Part shown: positions 52,252 through 61,691 of the stretch, piece after piece
Position numbering within the stretch: position 1 is the stretch's first letter
Layout: each line of letters starts with the position of its first letter
Source: Pseudomonas viciae
Lineage (GTDB): Bacteria > Pseudomonadota > Gammaproteobacteria > Pseudomonadales > Pseudomonadaceae
NCBI RefSeq assembly: GCF_004786035.1
Contig: NZ_CP035088.1
Coordinates: 4,600,001-4,664,000, forward strand
Reading direction: 5' to 3'
Length of the DNA stretch: 64,000 nucleotides
The notes under the pieces: generated by a model
Seen by the model: only the letters and a program-made list of their open reading frames with translations
Databases searched by the model: none
Told to the model about the DNA's origin: nothing
Translations under genes and position numbers: made by a program

Positions 52252-53454
52252 TCATTCCGAGAGAGATACTGGTTTCCAGAATCGCCCAGCCAGCCAGCGA
52301 CTTACACTCAAGGCCCAGGCAAGCAAAGCGATCAATCCGACACCCAGCAGCATCCCATTCACGCCCATGCTGCTGATGAGCCTGCCGGCGATAAAGGGAA
52401 ACCCGAATACGCCAATAAAATAGGAGAGACTGAAAAGCAGGAGTGCCTGTGCGGTCAGTCCAGGTGGCGCCTCGTTGGCCGCCAAGCCATTAATGACCGA
52501 ATAGTTGAGACCATAACCGATCCCAAGTATGGCAGCGGTCAACCCATAACTCAGACTGTCATGGACCCACACACCGAACCCCGTCACGGCGATCAACATC
52601 AGAGTGGTCAATAGACAGGAAGTCGCGAAGGGGTCACGACTGACGACCCACCCGGCAATCAACAACCGACAAGCGATAGCCGCCCCCATGAAACTGACGA
52701 AAAACAGGGAGTAGTCAAGCCCCTGGCTCGCTGCATAACTTGTCTGGAAACTGCCCAGGCCGCCGAAAATCGCGCCCCCTAGACCCACCATCAAAATGGA
52801 CAACGCTGAACGTGAGCGTAGAACATCCGTCGCCGATCTCAGCCCCATCCGAAGCTTGTCGCCAGACCGGCGCTCCAACTCGGCGAAGCCAGTTCTCAAC
52901 CACCAAAAATACAAACCACCCAGCAACGCCGAGGCCGCAGCACAGAAGAAAGCCGTCTGAATGGGCAGTCCTGCATAGCTTGCCAACTTGCCTGTGAGAG
53001 GGCCGCTGCCGATCCCCGTCAACATGCTCCCAGACAAAAGCGCGAAGCAATGAGTCCGCCTGGCTGGCTCGACCATCGCGGCCACCATGATGGGCCCAAC
53101 CGTGTAAAACAGCCCCCATCCAATCCCCAGCATCATTCCACAAGCCAACAAGGCGATGCCAAGACCCGACAGCAGAGCAAACCCCATTGATGAAATGACC
53201 AGAAATACGGCGCCAAGGGCCATGCACGGTGCCGCGCCTACGCGCTGCATCAAATGCCCAGAGCCGACTACAGCTACCAAGGTACTCGTCATGGCAACGG
53301 CAAAGACTTGTCCTGCATCGCGCTCAGTTCCCCCTAGGGAGGACACTAGCAGCGAGACCAGGAAGGTGACGCCGTAAGAAATGGACAGAAGAAAACTGGC
53401 TACGCAAAACAGGCCGAATCGATGGGAGGGCCTGCCGTTGGAGAGCGCTGGCAT
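52252..53454 (-). CDS. MFS transporter
   Basis: A 400-residue protein with twelve hydrophobic helices and a central loop near 190-205 (LERRSGDKLRMG). No drug-binding signature is plain. It probably exports a sugar, drug or metabolite by proton exchange. Upstream, at 53621, lies the tRNA-Ser terminator. Substrate unknown. Confidence 0.85.
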   Translation of the reverse strand: MPALSNGRPSHRFGLFCVASFLLSISYGVTFLVSLLVSSLGGTERDAGQVFAVAMTSTLVAVVGSGHLMQRVGAAPCMALGAVFLVISSMGFALLSGLGIALLACGMMLGIGWGLFYTVGPIMVAAMVEPARRTHCFALLSGSMLTGIGSGPLTGKLASYAGLPIQTAFFCAAASALLGGLYFWWLRTGFAELERRSGDKLRMGLRSATDVLRSRSALSILMVGLGGAIFGGLGSFQTSYAASQGLDYSLFFVSFMGAAIACRLLIAGWVVSRDPFATSCLLTTLMLIAVTGFGVWVHDSLSYGLTAAILGIGYGLNYSVINGLAANEAPPGLTAQALLLFSLSYFIGVFGFPFIAGRLISSMGVNGMLLGVGLIALLAWALSVSRWLAGRFWKPVSLSE

Positions 53455-53620
53455 CGGTGTTTTTCCAGGCGTTGAACAGGCCTTTTTGTAGCACGGCTAA
53501 ACGTGGGGATAGTCATTGCGATGGTGGAGTCAAGGTTAGGAAATTCGCACCTTTTGCGCTGAGGGCGTATCACCTGGGCGCCATTGCCCATATCGTCATT
53601 TTTCAGACGGCAGAAACCAC

Positions 53621-53655
53621 AAAGCCCCTGATTTTCTTGGAAAACCAGGGGCTTT
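53621..53655 (-). terminator. terminator of the tRNA-Ser gene
   Basis: On the reverse strand AAAGCCCCTG and CAGGGGCTTT frame a long stem with a CAAG loop, 15 bp after the tRNA 3' end. The trailing T-run is short. Confidence 0.7.
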
Positions 53656-53669
53656 ATGTATATCGAATG

Positions 53670-53759
53670 TGGCGGTGAAGGAGAGATTCGAACTCTCGAT
53701 ACAGTTTCCTGTATACACACTTTCCAGGCGTGCTCCTTAAGCCACTCGGACACTTCACC
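53670..53759 (-). tRNA. tRNA-Ser (anticodon GGA)
   Basis: The reverse strand gives a 90-nt cloverleaf: acceptor GGTGAAG/CTTCACC, a long variable arm typical of Ser, anticodon loop CTGGAAA (GGA, reads UCC/UCU), T-loop GTTCGAATC, discriminator G and an encoded CCA. Confidence 0.97.
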
Positions 53760-54067
53760 GTATCTCGACAAACTGTTCAGTCTGTCGAGGCGCGCTAATG
53801 TAGTCGAAAGCTTTTCCGATGGCAAAGGTTTTTTTCAGAATTTTCATGCGGTTAAGCTTGGTCAGGCATTTTAAACGCACCTGGGCAGGGCAAACCGGCC
53901 AATCTTCGGGGCTGTGCAGGCGCAGCTCTATAGATGAAGGCTTGGCGGGATGGGCGGGCCAGGCTGTTTGCGGGGCTTGGGGCTGACCGGTGAGTCAGTC
54001 ACGGCGCTTTACCTGGCCTGCGACGGTGGGTAACGTCTGCGTCACTTCTCTTACAAGGAATAGCGTC
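53760..54067. other. intergenic region with tRNA-Ser promoter
   Basis: This 308-bp gap contains the tRNA-Ser promoter (53797-53825) and a short imperfect palindrome at about 53764-53789 that would form a hairpin in the pre-tRNA leader. No protein gene is seen; the crotonase ribosome binding site (AAGGAA) lies at the right end. Confidence 0.65.
53797..53825 (-). promoter_or_regulatory. tRNA-Ser promoter
   Basis: On the reverse strand: -35 TTGCCA (53820-53825), 17-bp spacer, -10 TACATT (53797-53802), followed by a GC-rich discriminator (AGCGCGCC), as in stringently controlled stable-RNA promoters. Confidence 0.65.
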
Positions 54068-54757
54068 ATGAGCGACCTGATTGCCTACCATCTCGAAGAC
54101 GGTATCGCGACCCTGACCTTGAACAACGGCAAGGTCAATGCCATTTCGCCGGATGTGATCGCCGCGTTCAACGCTGCTCTGGACCAGGCGACAGCGGATC
54201 GGGCGGTGGTGATCATTACCGGGCAGCCGGGGATTCTGTCGGGCGGTTACGATCTGAAGGTGATGACCGCCGGCCCTAAGGAAGCGGTGAGTCTGGTCAC
54301 GGCCGGCTCGACCCTGGCGCGTCGTCTGTTGTCGCACCCCTTCCCTGTCGTGGTCGCGTGCCCGGGGCATGCGGTGGCCAAGGGCGCGTTCCTGCTGCTG
54401 TCGGCGGACTACCGCATTGGTGTGGACGGGCCGTTCAGCATTGGCCTGAATGAGGTACAGATCGGTATGACCATGCACCACGCGGGTATTGAGCTGGCCC
54501 GTGATCGTCTGCGCAAGTCGGCGTTTCATCGCTCGGTGATCAATGCCGAGATGTTCAACCCGCAGAGTGCGGTAGATGCTGGCTTCCTCGACAAGGTGGT
54601 GTCGGTCGAGGAGCTGCAGGGTGCGGCGTTGGAGGCGGCGCGTCAGTTGAAGAAAATCAACATGACGGCCCACAAGAATACCAAGCTGAAAGTCCGCAAG
54701 GCGCTGTTGGATACACTGGACAGTGCGATTCTGCTGGATCAGGAGCACATGGGCTGA
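54068..54757 (+). CDS. crotonase-family protein with altered first catalytic Glu
   Basis: A 229-residue enoyl-CoA hydratase/isomerase-fold protein. The oxyanion region SGGYDL (58-63) and HAVAKGAFLLLSADYRIG (101-118) are clear, but where hydratases have GGGCE the sequence is AKGAF, giving Phe108 in place of the first catalytic Glu. The second Glu (Glu129 in LNEVQIG) is kept. Its activity may be isomerase, thioesterase-like or CoA-ligand binding rather than hydratase. The ATG at 54068 follows AAGGAA; an in-frame ATG at 53990 is not needed. Confidence 0.85.
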   Translation: MSDLIAYHLEDGIATLTLNNGKVNAISPDVIAAFNAALDQATADRAVVIITGQPGILSGGYDLKVMTAGPKEAVSLVTAGSTLARRLLSHPFPVVVACPGHAVAKGAFLLLSADYRIGVDGPFSIGLNEVQIGMTMHHAGIELARDRLRKSAFHRSVINAEMFNPQSAVDAGFLDKVVSVEELQGAALEAARQLKKINMTAHKNTKLKVRKALLDTLDSAILLDQEHMG

Positions 54758-54789
54758 CGCTCCCTGGTCACTCAAGGCTTACACGGGTC

Positions 54790-54823
54790 ACCGTGGCGAG
54801 GGAGCAAGCTCCCTCGCCACGGT
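54790..54823. repeat. palindromic hairpin of the GTGGCGAGGGAGC family
   Basis: A 16-bp perfect stem around AA (ACCGTGGCGAGGGAGC), flanked by GGTCACT and AGTGACC that extend the pairing. Located 32 bp after the crotonase stop. Confidence 0.85.
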
Positions 54824-55028
54824 GTAGTGACCTTCCTTAAGCCCTTAGCGTTGGGCATTTTTCCTACGTGCGTCGTTTAAAAGCCCGCAACCGCTCTAGG
54901 CCGCTTCTGTCGCGTTATTTGGAAACATGCGCTTAAACATCGTCCATTTCCTACCTCTATAGGGACAATTGCCGAAAACAGTGCACATCCGTACACTGCG
55001 CCACCTTTTGTCCCGATGGGGCCTGTAG

Positions 55029-55751
55029 ATGCTGTTTGTATTGCGTATGTTGTTGATGGGCCTGAATTTTGTCCTGGCTGGCGTACTCGGGGTGATTTTG
55101 GGGCTGTGCCGGCCGTTCAATCCAGACAACAGCCGTTTATGCGCAAGGTTGTACGCATTGCCGGCCATGTGCATTTTGCGCCTGCGGGTCCGGACGCAGG
55201 TCGACACGCTGGTGGATAAGCCCAACGGCTGTGTGATCATCGCCAACCACCAATCCAACTATGACCTATTCATGTTCGGTAACGTGGTGCCGCGCCGTAC
55301 CGTGTGCATCGGCAAGAAGAGCCTGAAATGGGTGCCGCTGTTCGGGCAATTGTTCTGGCTGGCGGGCAACGTATTGATCGATCGGGGCAATGCGGTCAAG
55401 GCGCGCCGGTCGATGCTGACCACCACCCATACCTTGCAGAACGAGGACACCTCTATCTGGGTATTCCCGGAGGGCACGCGCAATCTTGGCAAGGATCTGC
55501 TGCCGTTCAAGAAAGGCGCCTTTCAGATGGCGATTGCTGCGGGAGTGCCAATTATCCCGGTGTGCGTCAGCAGCTATATCAAGCACATGCGCCTCAATCG
55601 CTGGCGCAGCGGTGACATCCTCATACGTTCATTGCCGGCAATTCCTACGGTGGGACTGAGCATGGATGACATGCCCAGGCTCATGGCCCAATGCCGCGAG
55701 CAGATGCGCGAGTGCATCGCGACAATGGATCGGCAGTTGCAAGCCGCTTGA
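55029..55751 (+). CDS. 1-acyl-sn-glycerol-3-phosphate acyltransferase (PlsC type)
   Basis: A 240-residue membrane-associated acyltransferase: an N-terminal hydrophobic segment (about 5-30), the catalytic NHQSNYD (HX4D), the second block GKKSLKWVPLFG, and FPEGTRN. It makes phosphatidic acid from lyso-PA and acyl-ACP/CoA. Pseudomonas has several PlsC homologues, so this is named by family. A terminator follows directly. Confidence 0.9.
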   Translation: MLFVLRMLLMGLNFVLAGVLGVILGLCRPFNPDNSRLCARLYALPAMCILRLRVRTQVDTLVDKPNGCVIIANHQSNYDLFMFGNVVPRRTVCIGKKSLKWVPLFGQLFWLAGNVLIDRGNAVKARRSMLTTTHTLQNEDTSIWVFPEGTRNLGKDLLPFKKGAFQMAIAAGVPIIPVCVSSYIKHMRLNRWRSGDILIRSLPAIPTVGLSMDDMPRLMAQCREQMRECIATMDRQLQAA

Positions 55752-55755
55752 ATGG

Positions 55756-55784
55756 AAAACCCGCCCCACGGCGGGTTTTCTTTT
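55756..55784 (+). terminator. intrinsic terminator after the acyltransferase gene
   Basis: AAAACCCGCC-CCAC-GGCGGGTTTT, a 10-bp stem followed by CTTTT, five bases after the stop codon. Confidence 0.92.
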
Positions 55785-55887
55785 GCCGTCGAACTACGCA
55801 GATTTTGCTGACTCTCAAGCAACAGGGCGCGCTAAGCTGAACGCTGCCTGCCACTGCCATTTTCACAATAAGAAGTGAACCACCATT

Positions 55888-56859
55888 ATGGGTAGAGTCG
55901 TTGCTGCTGCGGTTTACAGCGCCGGAAAAAAAGTCACCGATATCACCCTCGACGAAGGCAGCGCCTGGGCTGCCAAGCCTGGTCATTTTGTCTGGATCGG
56001 TCTTGAAGAGCCCAGCGCCCTGGAGCTGACCAACCTGCAGCGTCAGTTCAATTTGCATGAGCTGGCGATCGAAGATGCGATGGAAAAGCACAGCCGCCCC
56101 AAGCTGGAGACCTTTGGCGATGCGTTGTTTATCGTCACGTATTCGCCGATACGCAAGGACGGCAAGCTGCTGTTTATCGAAACCCATATCTTTGCCGGTA
56201 AGGGCTACATCATCACCGCCCGTAACGGTCACTCAGCTTCCTACGCCCACGTCCGACAACGCTGTGAGGCGCGTCCTCTTTTGCTGAAACACGGGGAGGA
56301 CTTCGTACTCTACGCCATCCTTGATTTCGTGATTGAAAACTACCAGCCCATGGGTGAAGCGATTCATGCCGAGATCGATGAGCTGGAGCACAACGTAATG
56401 TGCAGCTCCCTGAACGAGCGGGACATCCAGAACCTGCACAGTTTGCGCCGCGACGTATTGCGCCTGCGCCGTTATGCGGCGCCGATGGTGGAGATCAGCG
56501 AAGAGTTGCAGAGACTGGACTTCCCCTTCATCGACAAAAATATGAGTCCATATTTCCGTGACGTGCAGATTCATGTCACGCGGCAAATGGAAGACCTGAC
56601 AACCCTGGCCGACATCGCCAGCCAGACCATCGAAGTCGGTGTGTTGCTCGAAGCGTCACGCCAGAGCGTGGTGCAACGCAAGTTCGCGGCCTGGGCGGCG
56701 ATCCTCGCATTTCCCACGGCAGTGGCCGGGATCTATGGGATGAACTTCCAGGATATGCCGGAATTGAGCTGGCAATATGGGTATTTCGCGGTGCTTGGGG
56801 TTATCGCGGTGGGATGCTCGTCGTTGTGGTGGAGTTTCAAGCGTTCGGGCTGGTTGTAG
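55888..56859 (+). CDS. corA: CorA-family Mg2+/Co2+ transporter
   Basis: A 323-residue CorA protein: a large cytoplasmic domain (about 1-255), two C-terminal helices and the GMN selectivity motif between them (IYGMNFQDMPE). Magnesium, cobalt or nickel can pass. The start MGRVVAAAV at 55888 follows AGAAGTGA. No Mg-responsive leader was recognised. It converges on the glutamine amidotransferase gene, 26 bp apart. Confidence 0.92.
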   Translation: MGRVVAAAVYSAGKKVTDITLDEGSAWAAKPGHFVWIGLEEPSALELTNLQRQFNLHELAIEDAMEKHSRPKLETFGDALFIVTYSPIRKDGKLLFIETHIFAGKGYIITARNGHSASYAHVRQRCEARPLLLKHGEDFVLYAILDFVIENYQPMGEAIHAEIDELEHNVMCSSLNERDIQNLHSLRRDVLRLRRYAAPMVEISEELQRLDFPFIDKNMSPYFRDVQIHVTRQMEDLTTLADIASQTIEVGVLLEASRQSVVQRKFAAWAAILAFPTAVAGIYGMNFQDMPELSWQYGYFAVLGVIAVGCSSLWWSFKRSGWL

Positions 56860-56885
56860 GCGAGCTCCCACATTAGTAATGATCT

Positions 56886-57620
56886 TTAGCCTTGGGTGGC
56901 TTCGGCCTGCGGCTTGTGAGCGACGAACCGCATCATCCACTCCGCCACCGTCGTACCGTGGTGCTCATGGGCCAGGCTCGCCACGCCCTGGCTATAGATC
57001 TGCTCGCCGAGGTGTTGCTGGCGAATCTCCAGCAAGGCGCGGGAATAATCGTGGATGAATTCCGGGTGGCCCTGGAAACACAGCACCTGATCGTTGATGT
57101 GATAGGCGGCGAACGGGCAAAAATCGCTGGAAGCGATGACCGTGGCGTTCTCGGGCAATTGGGTGACCTGGTCCTGATGACTGATCAACAGGGTGAGTTC
57201 TTCCATCACTGGGCTCATCCACGGCGCCTTGGCCGCGAGTTTGTAGCGATGGGTGCCGACACCCCAGCCCTGGGTAGCGCGCTCGGTCTTGCCGCCCAGC
57301 AACAGCGCCAACAGTTGATGACCGAAGCACACGCCCAGCAGCTTGTCACCCCGCTGGTAGCGGTCCAGCAAGTAAGTCTTGAGCGTTTGAATCCACGGAT
57401 CGGTACCGAAAGAATCAGCCTTGCTACCGGTCACGAGATAGGCGTCGAACTGTTCATCATCACTGGGGTAGTGGCCTTCCATCACGTTGTACACAGTGAA
57501 CTCGGCCGCCACAGGTTGTTGTGAAAACAGGCGCTGGAACATCTGCCCGTAACCCTGATATTGATCGACCAGTTCCGGACGCAGGATATCGGTTTCCAAA
57601 ATGCAGATGCGTAGCGACAT
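56886..57620 (-). CDS. class I glutamine amidotransferase-like protein
   Basis: A 244-residue protein of the GMP-synthase-like GATase1 group. The nucleophile elbow is GVCFGHQLLALLLGG (Cys near residue 97) and the catalytic His-x-Glu pair is in QGHPEF. It may hydrolyse glutamine or a gamma-glutamyl compound. The start at 57620 (MSLRICILETD) is chosen; the frame to 57686 adds an unlikely N-terminus. Function in Pseudomonas is not settled. Confidence 0.87.
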   Translation of the reverse strand: MSLRICILETDILRPELVDQYQGYGQMFQRLFSQQPVAAEFTVYNVMEGHYPSDDEQFDAYLVTGSKADSFGTDPWIQTLKTYLLDRYQRGDKLLGVCFGHQLLALLLGGKTERATQGWGVGTHRYKLAAKAPWMSPVMEELTLLISHQDQVTQLPENATVIASSDFCPFAAYHINDQVLCFQGHPEFIHDYSRALLEIRQQHLGEQIYSQGVASLAHEHHGTTVAEWMMRFVAHKPQAEATQG

Positions 57621-57707
57621 AAAAAATACCTGACACGATGATGGGAATATTGCACACCCCAAAGCCTGCCCTGAACACGGTCCCAAGGCAAGCCCCTCAC
57701 CAGGTAG

Positions 57708-59852
57708 TCAGAACAGTTCCTGCCTGGCTGCTTTTTCCAGCAACAAGGTCGGCGGTGAGAAACGCTCGCCGTATTGCTCGGCCAAATACTGCGCTCGCGC
57801 GACAAAATCCCGCAGACCGTACTGGTTGATGAACTGCAACGCACCGCCAGTCCAGGCCGCGAAACCAATGCCGAGGATCGATCCAACGTTGGCATCGGCC
57901 GTCGAGGTAAGCACCCCCTCCTCTACGCAACGCACGGTTTCCAAGGCTTGGATAAACAGCAGCCGATCACGGATATCCTGCGACGAAATCTGCCCGTCGG
58001 CTTTCTCGAAACGGCTTTTGAGCTGCGGCCAAAGGTACCTTTTCCCGTTGGCCGGGTATTCATAGAAGCCAGCGCCGGCGGCCTTGCCCGGCCGCTTGTA
58101 TTCGTTGAGCAGCAAGTCAATCACAGCGAACGCTGGGTGCTCAATCGGCGTTTTCCCTTCAGCGTGCAGGTCCGTGGCGGTTTGCGCGCGGATATGGCTC
58201 ATCAGGTTGAGAGAAACTTCGTCAGAGATCGCCAACGGCCCGACCGGCATCCCGGCCTTGCGCGCTTCGGTCTCGATCATCGGGGCGCTCACGCCCTCGC
58301 CGAGCATGGCGATACCTTCATTGATAAAGGTACCGAAGACCCGGGATGTGAAGAAACCGCGACTGTCGTTGACCACAATCGGTGTCTTGTTGATTTGCAG
58401 GACGAAATCAAAACCTCGAGCCAAGGTTTCATCGCTGGTGCGGGCGCCCTTGATGATTTCTACCAAGGGCATTTTTTCCACGGGGCTGAAAAAATGCAGG
58501 CCGATGAACTTCGCCGGGACCGGCACCGCCATGGCCAGGCCGGTGATGGGCAAGGTCGAGGTGTTGGAGGCGATCACCGTGTCATCGCCCGCCACGGCTT
58601 GGGCAGCGGCTGATACCTTGGCTTTCAGGGCACGGTCTTCAAACACCGCTTCGATGATCAGATCGCAACCGGCCAGGTCAGCATCGCTGGCCGTGGCATG
58701 GATCCGCTCCAGGGTGGCTTCGCGCTGTTCGGCGGTGAGTTGGCCGCGAGCGACCTTCTTGTCCAGCAGCACCGCCGAACGGGCCTTGCCCTTCTCAGCG
58801 GCGCTCAGGTCGACATCCTTGAGCACCACTTCAATGCCGGCCAAGGCGCTGACGTGGGCAATGCCGGCCCCCATCATGCCTGCACCAAGCACGCCGACTT
58901 TCTTTGTCAGATAGGGCGCAAAACCCTGTGGGCGCGAGCCGCCCGCCTTGATCTCGTTGAGCTGGAACCAGAAGGTGCCGATCAGGTTCTTGGCCACCTG
59001 GCCGGTGACCAGCTCGGTGAAATAGCGGGTTTCAATCAGATGGGCGGTGGCGAAATCCACCTGGGCGCCTTCCACTGCGGCGCAGAGAATTTTCTCCGGT
59101 GCCGGCAGGCAACCCTGGGTCTTGCTACGCAGGATCGAGGGCGCAATCGCCAGCATTTGCGCGAGTTTCGGGTCCGACGGCGTGCCACCCGGAATCCGAT
59201 AGCCCTTCGCATCCCATGGCTGGACCACGCCGGGGTTGGCGAGAATCCAGGCCCGGGCTTTGGCCAGTAACTCGTCGCGATCCTTCGCCAGTTCTTCGAT
59301 CAAGCCCGCCTGCAGCGCCTGTTGCGGGCCGACCTTCTTACCCTCGAGCAGATACGGCAAGGCCTTTTCCAAACCGAGCAGACGCACCATCCGTACCACC
59401 CCGCCGCCACCCGGTAACAGGCCAAGGGTGACCTCCGGCAGGCCGATCTTCACCGACGGATGATCCAGCGCCACGCGATGATGGCAGGCCAGGCAGATCT
59501 CCCAGCCGCCTCCGAGGGCCGCGCCGTTGATGGCCGCCACCACGGGCCTGCCCAGGGTTTCCAGGGCGCGCAGTTGCGCCTTGAGGCCCAGCACCATTTC
59601 GTAGAAAGCCTGGGCCTGGGGCTTGCCGACCTTGACCAGTTCATTGAGGTCACCGCCAGCGAAAAAGGTTTTCTTGGCCGAGGTGATGATCACCCCGGCA
59701 ATCGAGTCTTTTTCGGCGATCAAACGGGCGACGCAGGCGGCCATGGCCTCGCGGTACACAGCATTCATGGTATTGGCGCTCTGCCCCGGCATGTCCAGGG
59801 TCAGGACGACGATCCGGTCCGGGCCGGTTTCGTAACGGATGGCATCGGTCAT
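57708..59852 (-). CDS. FadB/FadJ-like multifunctional beta-oxidation enzyme
   Basis: A 714-residue fusion: N-terminal crotonase domain (about 1-200) with both catalytic Glu (ALGGGWE and GLPEVTLGLLPG), then the 3-hydroxyacyl-CoA dehydrogenase Rossmann domain (GVLGAGMMGAGIA, about 325) and its C-terminal domain (HFFSPVEKMPL). It hydrates enoyl-CoA and oxidises 3-hydroxyacyl-CoA. The start at 59852 (MTDAIRYE) is chosen; the longer frame to 60263 lies over the thiolase gene. It forms a beta-oxidation pair with the thiolase 25 bp upstream. Confidence 0.92.
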   Translation of the reverse strand: MTDAIRYETGPDRIVVLTLDMPGQSANTMNAVYREAMAACVARLIAEKDSIAGVIITSAKKTFFAGGDLNELVKVGKPQAQAFYEMVLGLKAQLRALETLGRPVVAAINGAALGGGWEICLACHHRVALDHPSVKIGLPEVTLGLLPGGGGVVRMVRLLGLEKALPYLLEGKKVGPQQALQAGLIEELAKDRDELLAKARAWILANPGVVQPWDAKGYRIPGGTPSDPKLAQMLAIAPSILRSKTQGCLPAPEKILCAAVEGAQVDFATAHLIETRYFTELVTGQVAKNLIGTFWFQLNEIKAGGSRPQGFAPYLTKKVGVLGAGMMGAGIAHVSALAGIEVVLKDVDLSAAEKGKARSAVLLDKKVARGQLTAEQREATLERIHATASDADLAGCDLIIEAVFEDRALKAKVSAAAQAVAGDDTVIASNTSTLPITGLAMAVPVPAKFIGLHFFSPVEKMPLVEIIKGARTSDETLARGFDFVLQINKTPIVVNDSRGFFTSRVFGTFINEGIAMLGEGVSAPMIETEARKAGMPVGPLAISDEVSLNLMSHIRAQTATDLHAEGKTPIEHPAFAVIDLLLNEYKRPGKAAGAGFYEYPANGKRYLWPQLKSRFEKADGQISSQDIRDRLLFIQALETVRCVEEGVLTSTADANVGSILGIGFAAWTGGALQFINQYGLRDFVARAQYLAEQYGERFSPPTLLLEKAARQELF

Positions 59853-59877
59853 CAAAAGTGTTCCTTGAAGTCGTGGC

Positions 59878-61083
59878 TCAGAGGCGCTCGATAACGGTGG
59901 CAATGCCCATGCCGCCGCCGACACACAGGGTCGCCAGGCCATAGCGCAAGCGCCGCACCTCCAACTCATCGAGCAAAGTGCCGAGGATTGCGCACCCCGT
60001 GGCGCCCAAGGGATGGCCCAGGGCGATGGAGCCGCCGTTGACGTTGACCTTGGCGGGGTCGATGGCCATGTCCTTGATGAACTTGAGCACCACCGAGGCG
60101 AAGGCTTCATTGACTTCGAACAGGTCGATGTCCTCCACCCGCAGCCCGGCCTTGGCCAGGGCCTTGCGGGTAGCCGGCGCCGGGCCGGTGAGCATGATGG
60201 TCGGGTCGGTGCTGGTGACGGCCGTGGCGACAATCCGCGCCCGGGGTTGCAGGCCCATCGCACGCCCCTTGGCTTGGGAACCGATCAGCATCAACGCCGC
60301 ACCATCGACGATGCCAGAGCTGTTGCCCGGCGTGTGTACATGGTTGATCCGCTCGACATGGCTATAGATCCGCAACGCCGTCGCGTCGAAACCCATTTGC
60401 CCCATGGCTTCGAAACTCGGTTTGAGCTTGCCCAGGCCTTCGAGCGTAGAGTCGGCACGGATGAATTCGTCGTGGTCCAGCAGCACGATGCCATTTTGGT
60501 CCCGCACCGCTACCAGGGATTTGTCGAAAGAACCGTCAGCCCGGGCACGTGTGGCTTTTTGTTGCGAGTTCAGCGCATAGGCATCGACATCTTCGCGGCT
60601 GAAGCCCTCCAGGGTGGCAATCAGGTCGGCGCCGACGCCTTGAGAAATGAAATGACCGTGCAGGTTCGATTGCGGGTCCAGGGCCCAGGCGCCACCATCG
60701 CTGCCCATAGGCACCCGGGACATGGATTCGACGCCACCGGCAACCACCAGGTCTTCGAACCCGGAACGCACTTTCATGGCGGCCAGGTTCACCGCCTCCA
60801 GGCCCGATGCGCAGAACCGGTTGAGTTGCATACCCGCGACACTGACATCCCAGTCGGCCACCAGGGCGGCGGTCTTGGCGATATCGGCGCCCTGCTCACC
60901 CACCGGTGTCACGCAACCGAGCACAATGTCGTCGACCTGACTGGTGTCCAGGCTCATGCGCTGCTGCAAGGCACTGAGCAGGCCGCCCATCAGGTTCACC
61001 GGTTTCACACTGTGCAAGGCGCCGTCGGCCTTGCCCTTGCCGCGAGGCGTACGCAATGCGTCGAAAATCAAAGCTTCGGTCAT
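59878..61083 (-). CDS. acetyl-CoA acetyltransferase (thiolase)
   Basis: A 401-residue thiolase: the nucleophile is Cys91 in [11 protein letters not shown], and the C-terminal GHPLGATG and CVGGGMG motifs supply His and the second Cys. It cleaves 3-ketoacyl-CoA (or joins acetyl-CoA) for the adjacent FadB-like enzyme. The start at 61083 ([10 protein letters not shown]) is chosen; the frame to 61164 is not thiolase-like. Confidence 0.93.
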   Translation of the reverse strand: MTEALIFDALRTPRGKGKADGALHSVKPVNLMGGLLSALQQRMSLDTSQVDDIVLGCVTPVGEQGADIAKTAALVADWDVSVAGMQLNRFCASGLEAVNLAAMKVRSGFEDLVVAGGVESMSRVPMGSDGGAWALDPQSNLHGHFISQGVGADLIATLEGFSREDVDAYALNSQQKATRARADGSFDKSLVAVRDQNGIVLLDHDEFIRADSTLEGLGKLKPSFEAMGQMGFDATALRIYSHVERINHVHTPGNSSGIVDGAALMLIGSQAKGRAMGLQPRARIVATAVTSTDPTIMLTGPAPATRKALAKAGLRVEDIDLFEVNEAFASVVLKFIKDMAIDPAKVNVNGGSIALGHPLGATGCAILGTLLDELEVRRLRYGLATLCVGGGMGIATVIERL

Positions 61084-61469
61084 GACATCCTCAAACCACG
61101 GGGATAATGCGATGCCTCCAACCATAAGCCCGGCAGCGAAGGATTCAATGACCACAGTGCTCAATGACGTTGACGGCCACGCTCAGACGAACGGTAGCGA
61201 GCTATCGGGTTAACCGATTCAGGTGAGCAAGCTGTCTAGCCAAAGGGCCTTCAAGAAGATGGCAATGGGCCTCATGCCATTTAAATAGCAATAAATTCAG
61301 TATTGATACGAATTGGATCTAAGCCAAGGCGACTGCGGCCCCTAATGTAATCCTTGTACAAGAACAGTCGTCGGGTTTTGCCGAGGCGCTTGTCATACAG
61401 GAAGTGCAACGCCAGCCGTCATGGATATGCAGGCTGGCCTCAGGAAATAACAATAAAGGCGGGTCAGCC
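61084..61469. other. intergenic region before the small membrane peptide
   Basis: A gap of 386 bp holding the probable thiolase promoter and the 31-residue peptide promoter, neither located with confidence. No PsrA-type operator or repeat was spotted by eye. Confidence 0.5.
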
Positions 61470-61565
61470 ATGTTCAAACATTCGAAAGTTCGTCAAGCCG
61501 GACTCATTCTCTTTGCCACGACGCTGCTGTTGATTGTGCCGAATATCACCAAGGTGATCGGCTGA
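61470..61565 (+). CDS. 31-residue hydrophobic peptide
   Basis: A short frame of 31 codons starting MFKHSKVRQAG: a basic N-terminus followed by a hydrophobic helix (ILFATTLLLIVPNI) and a Lys near the end. AAAGG lies 11 nt upstream. The pattern fits a single-pass membrane small protein, oriented with its basic end in the cytoplasm. It is below usual gene-length limits, so it would often be left unannotated. Function unknown. Confidence 0.6.
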   Translation: MFKHSKVRQAGLILFATTLLLIVPNITKVIG

Positions 61566-61691
61566 GTCCTGCGCGCGGGCATCTGCATTCTCAATATGTT
61601 GTGTCGCCAAAAAATGTGACGGGTTTATTGTTCGAGCCCCAGGGGCTGTGCCAACCTTTACGGCACTCCCTCGACATGGAAGGCGATCCAC

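Noticed and set aside
59853..60263. Longer start for the FadB-like protein
   Set aside because: The extra residues are the out-of-frame reading of the thiolase gene and are Arg/Pro/Ser-rich.
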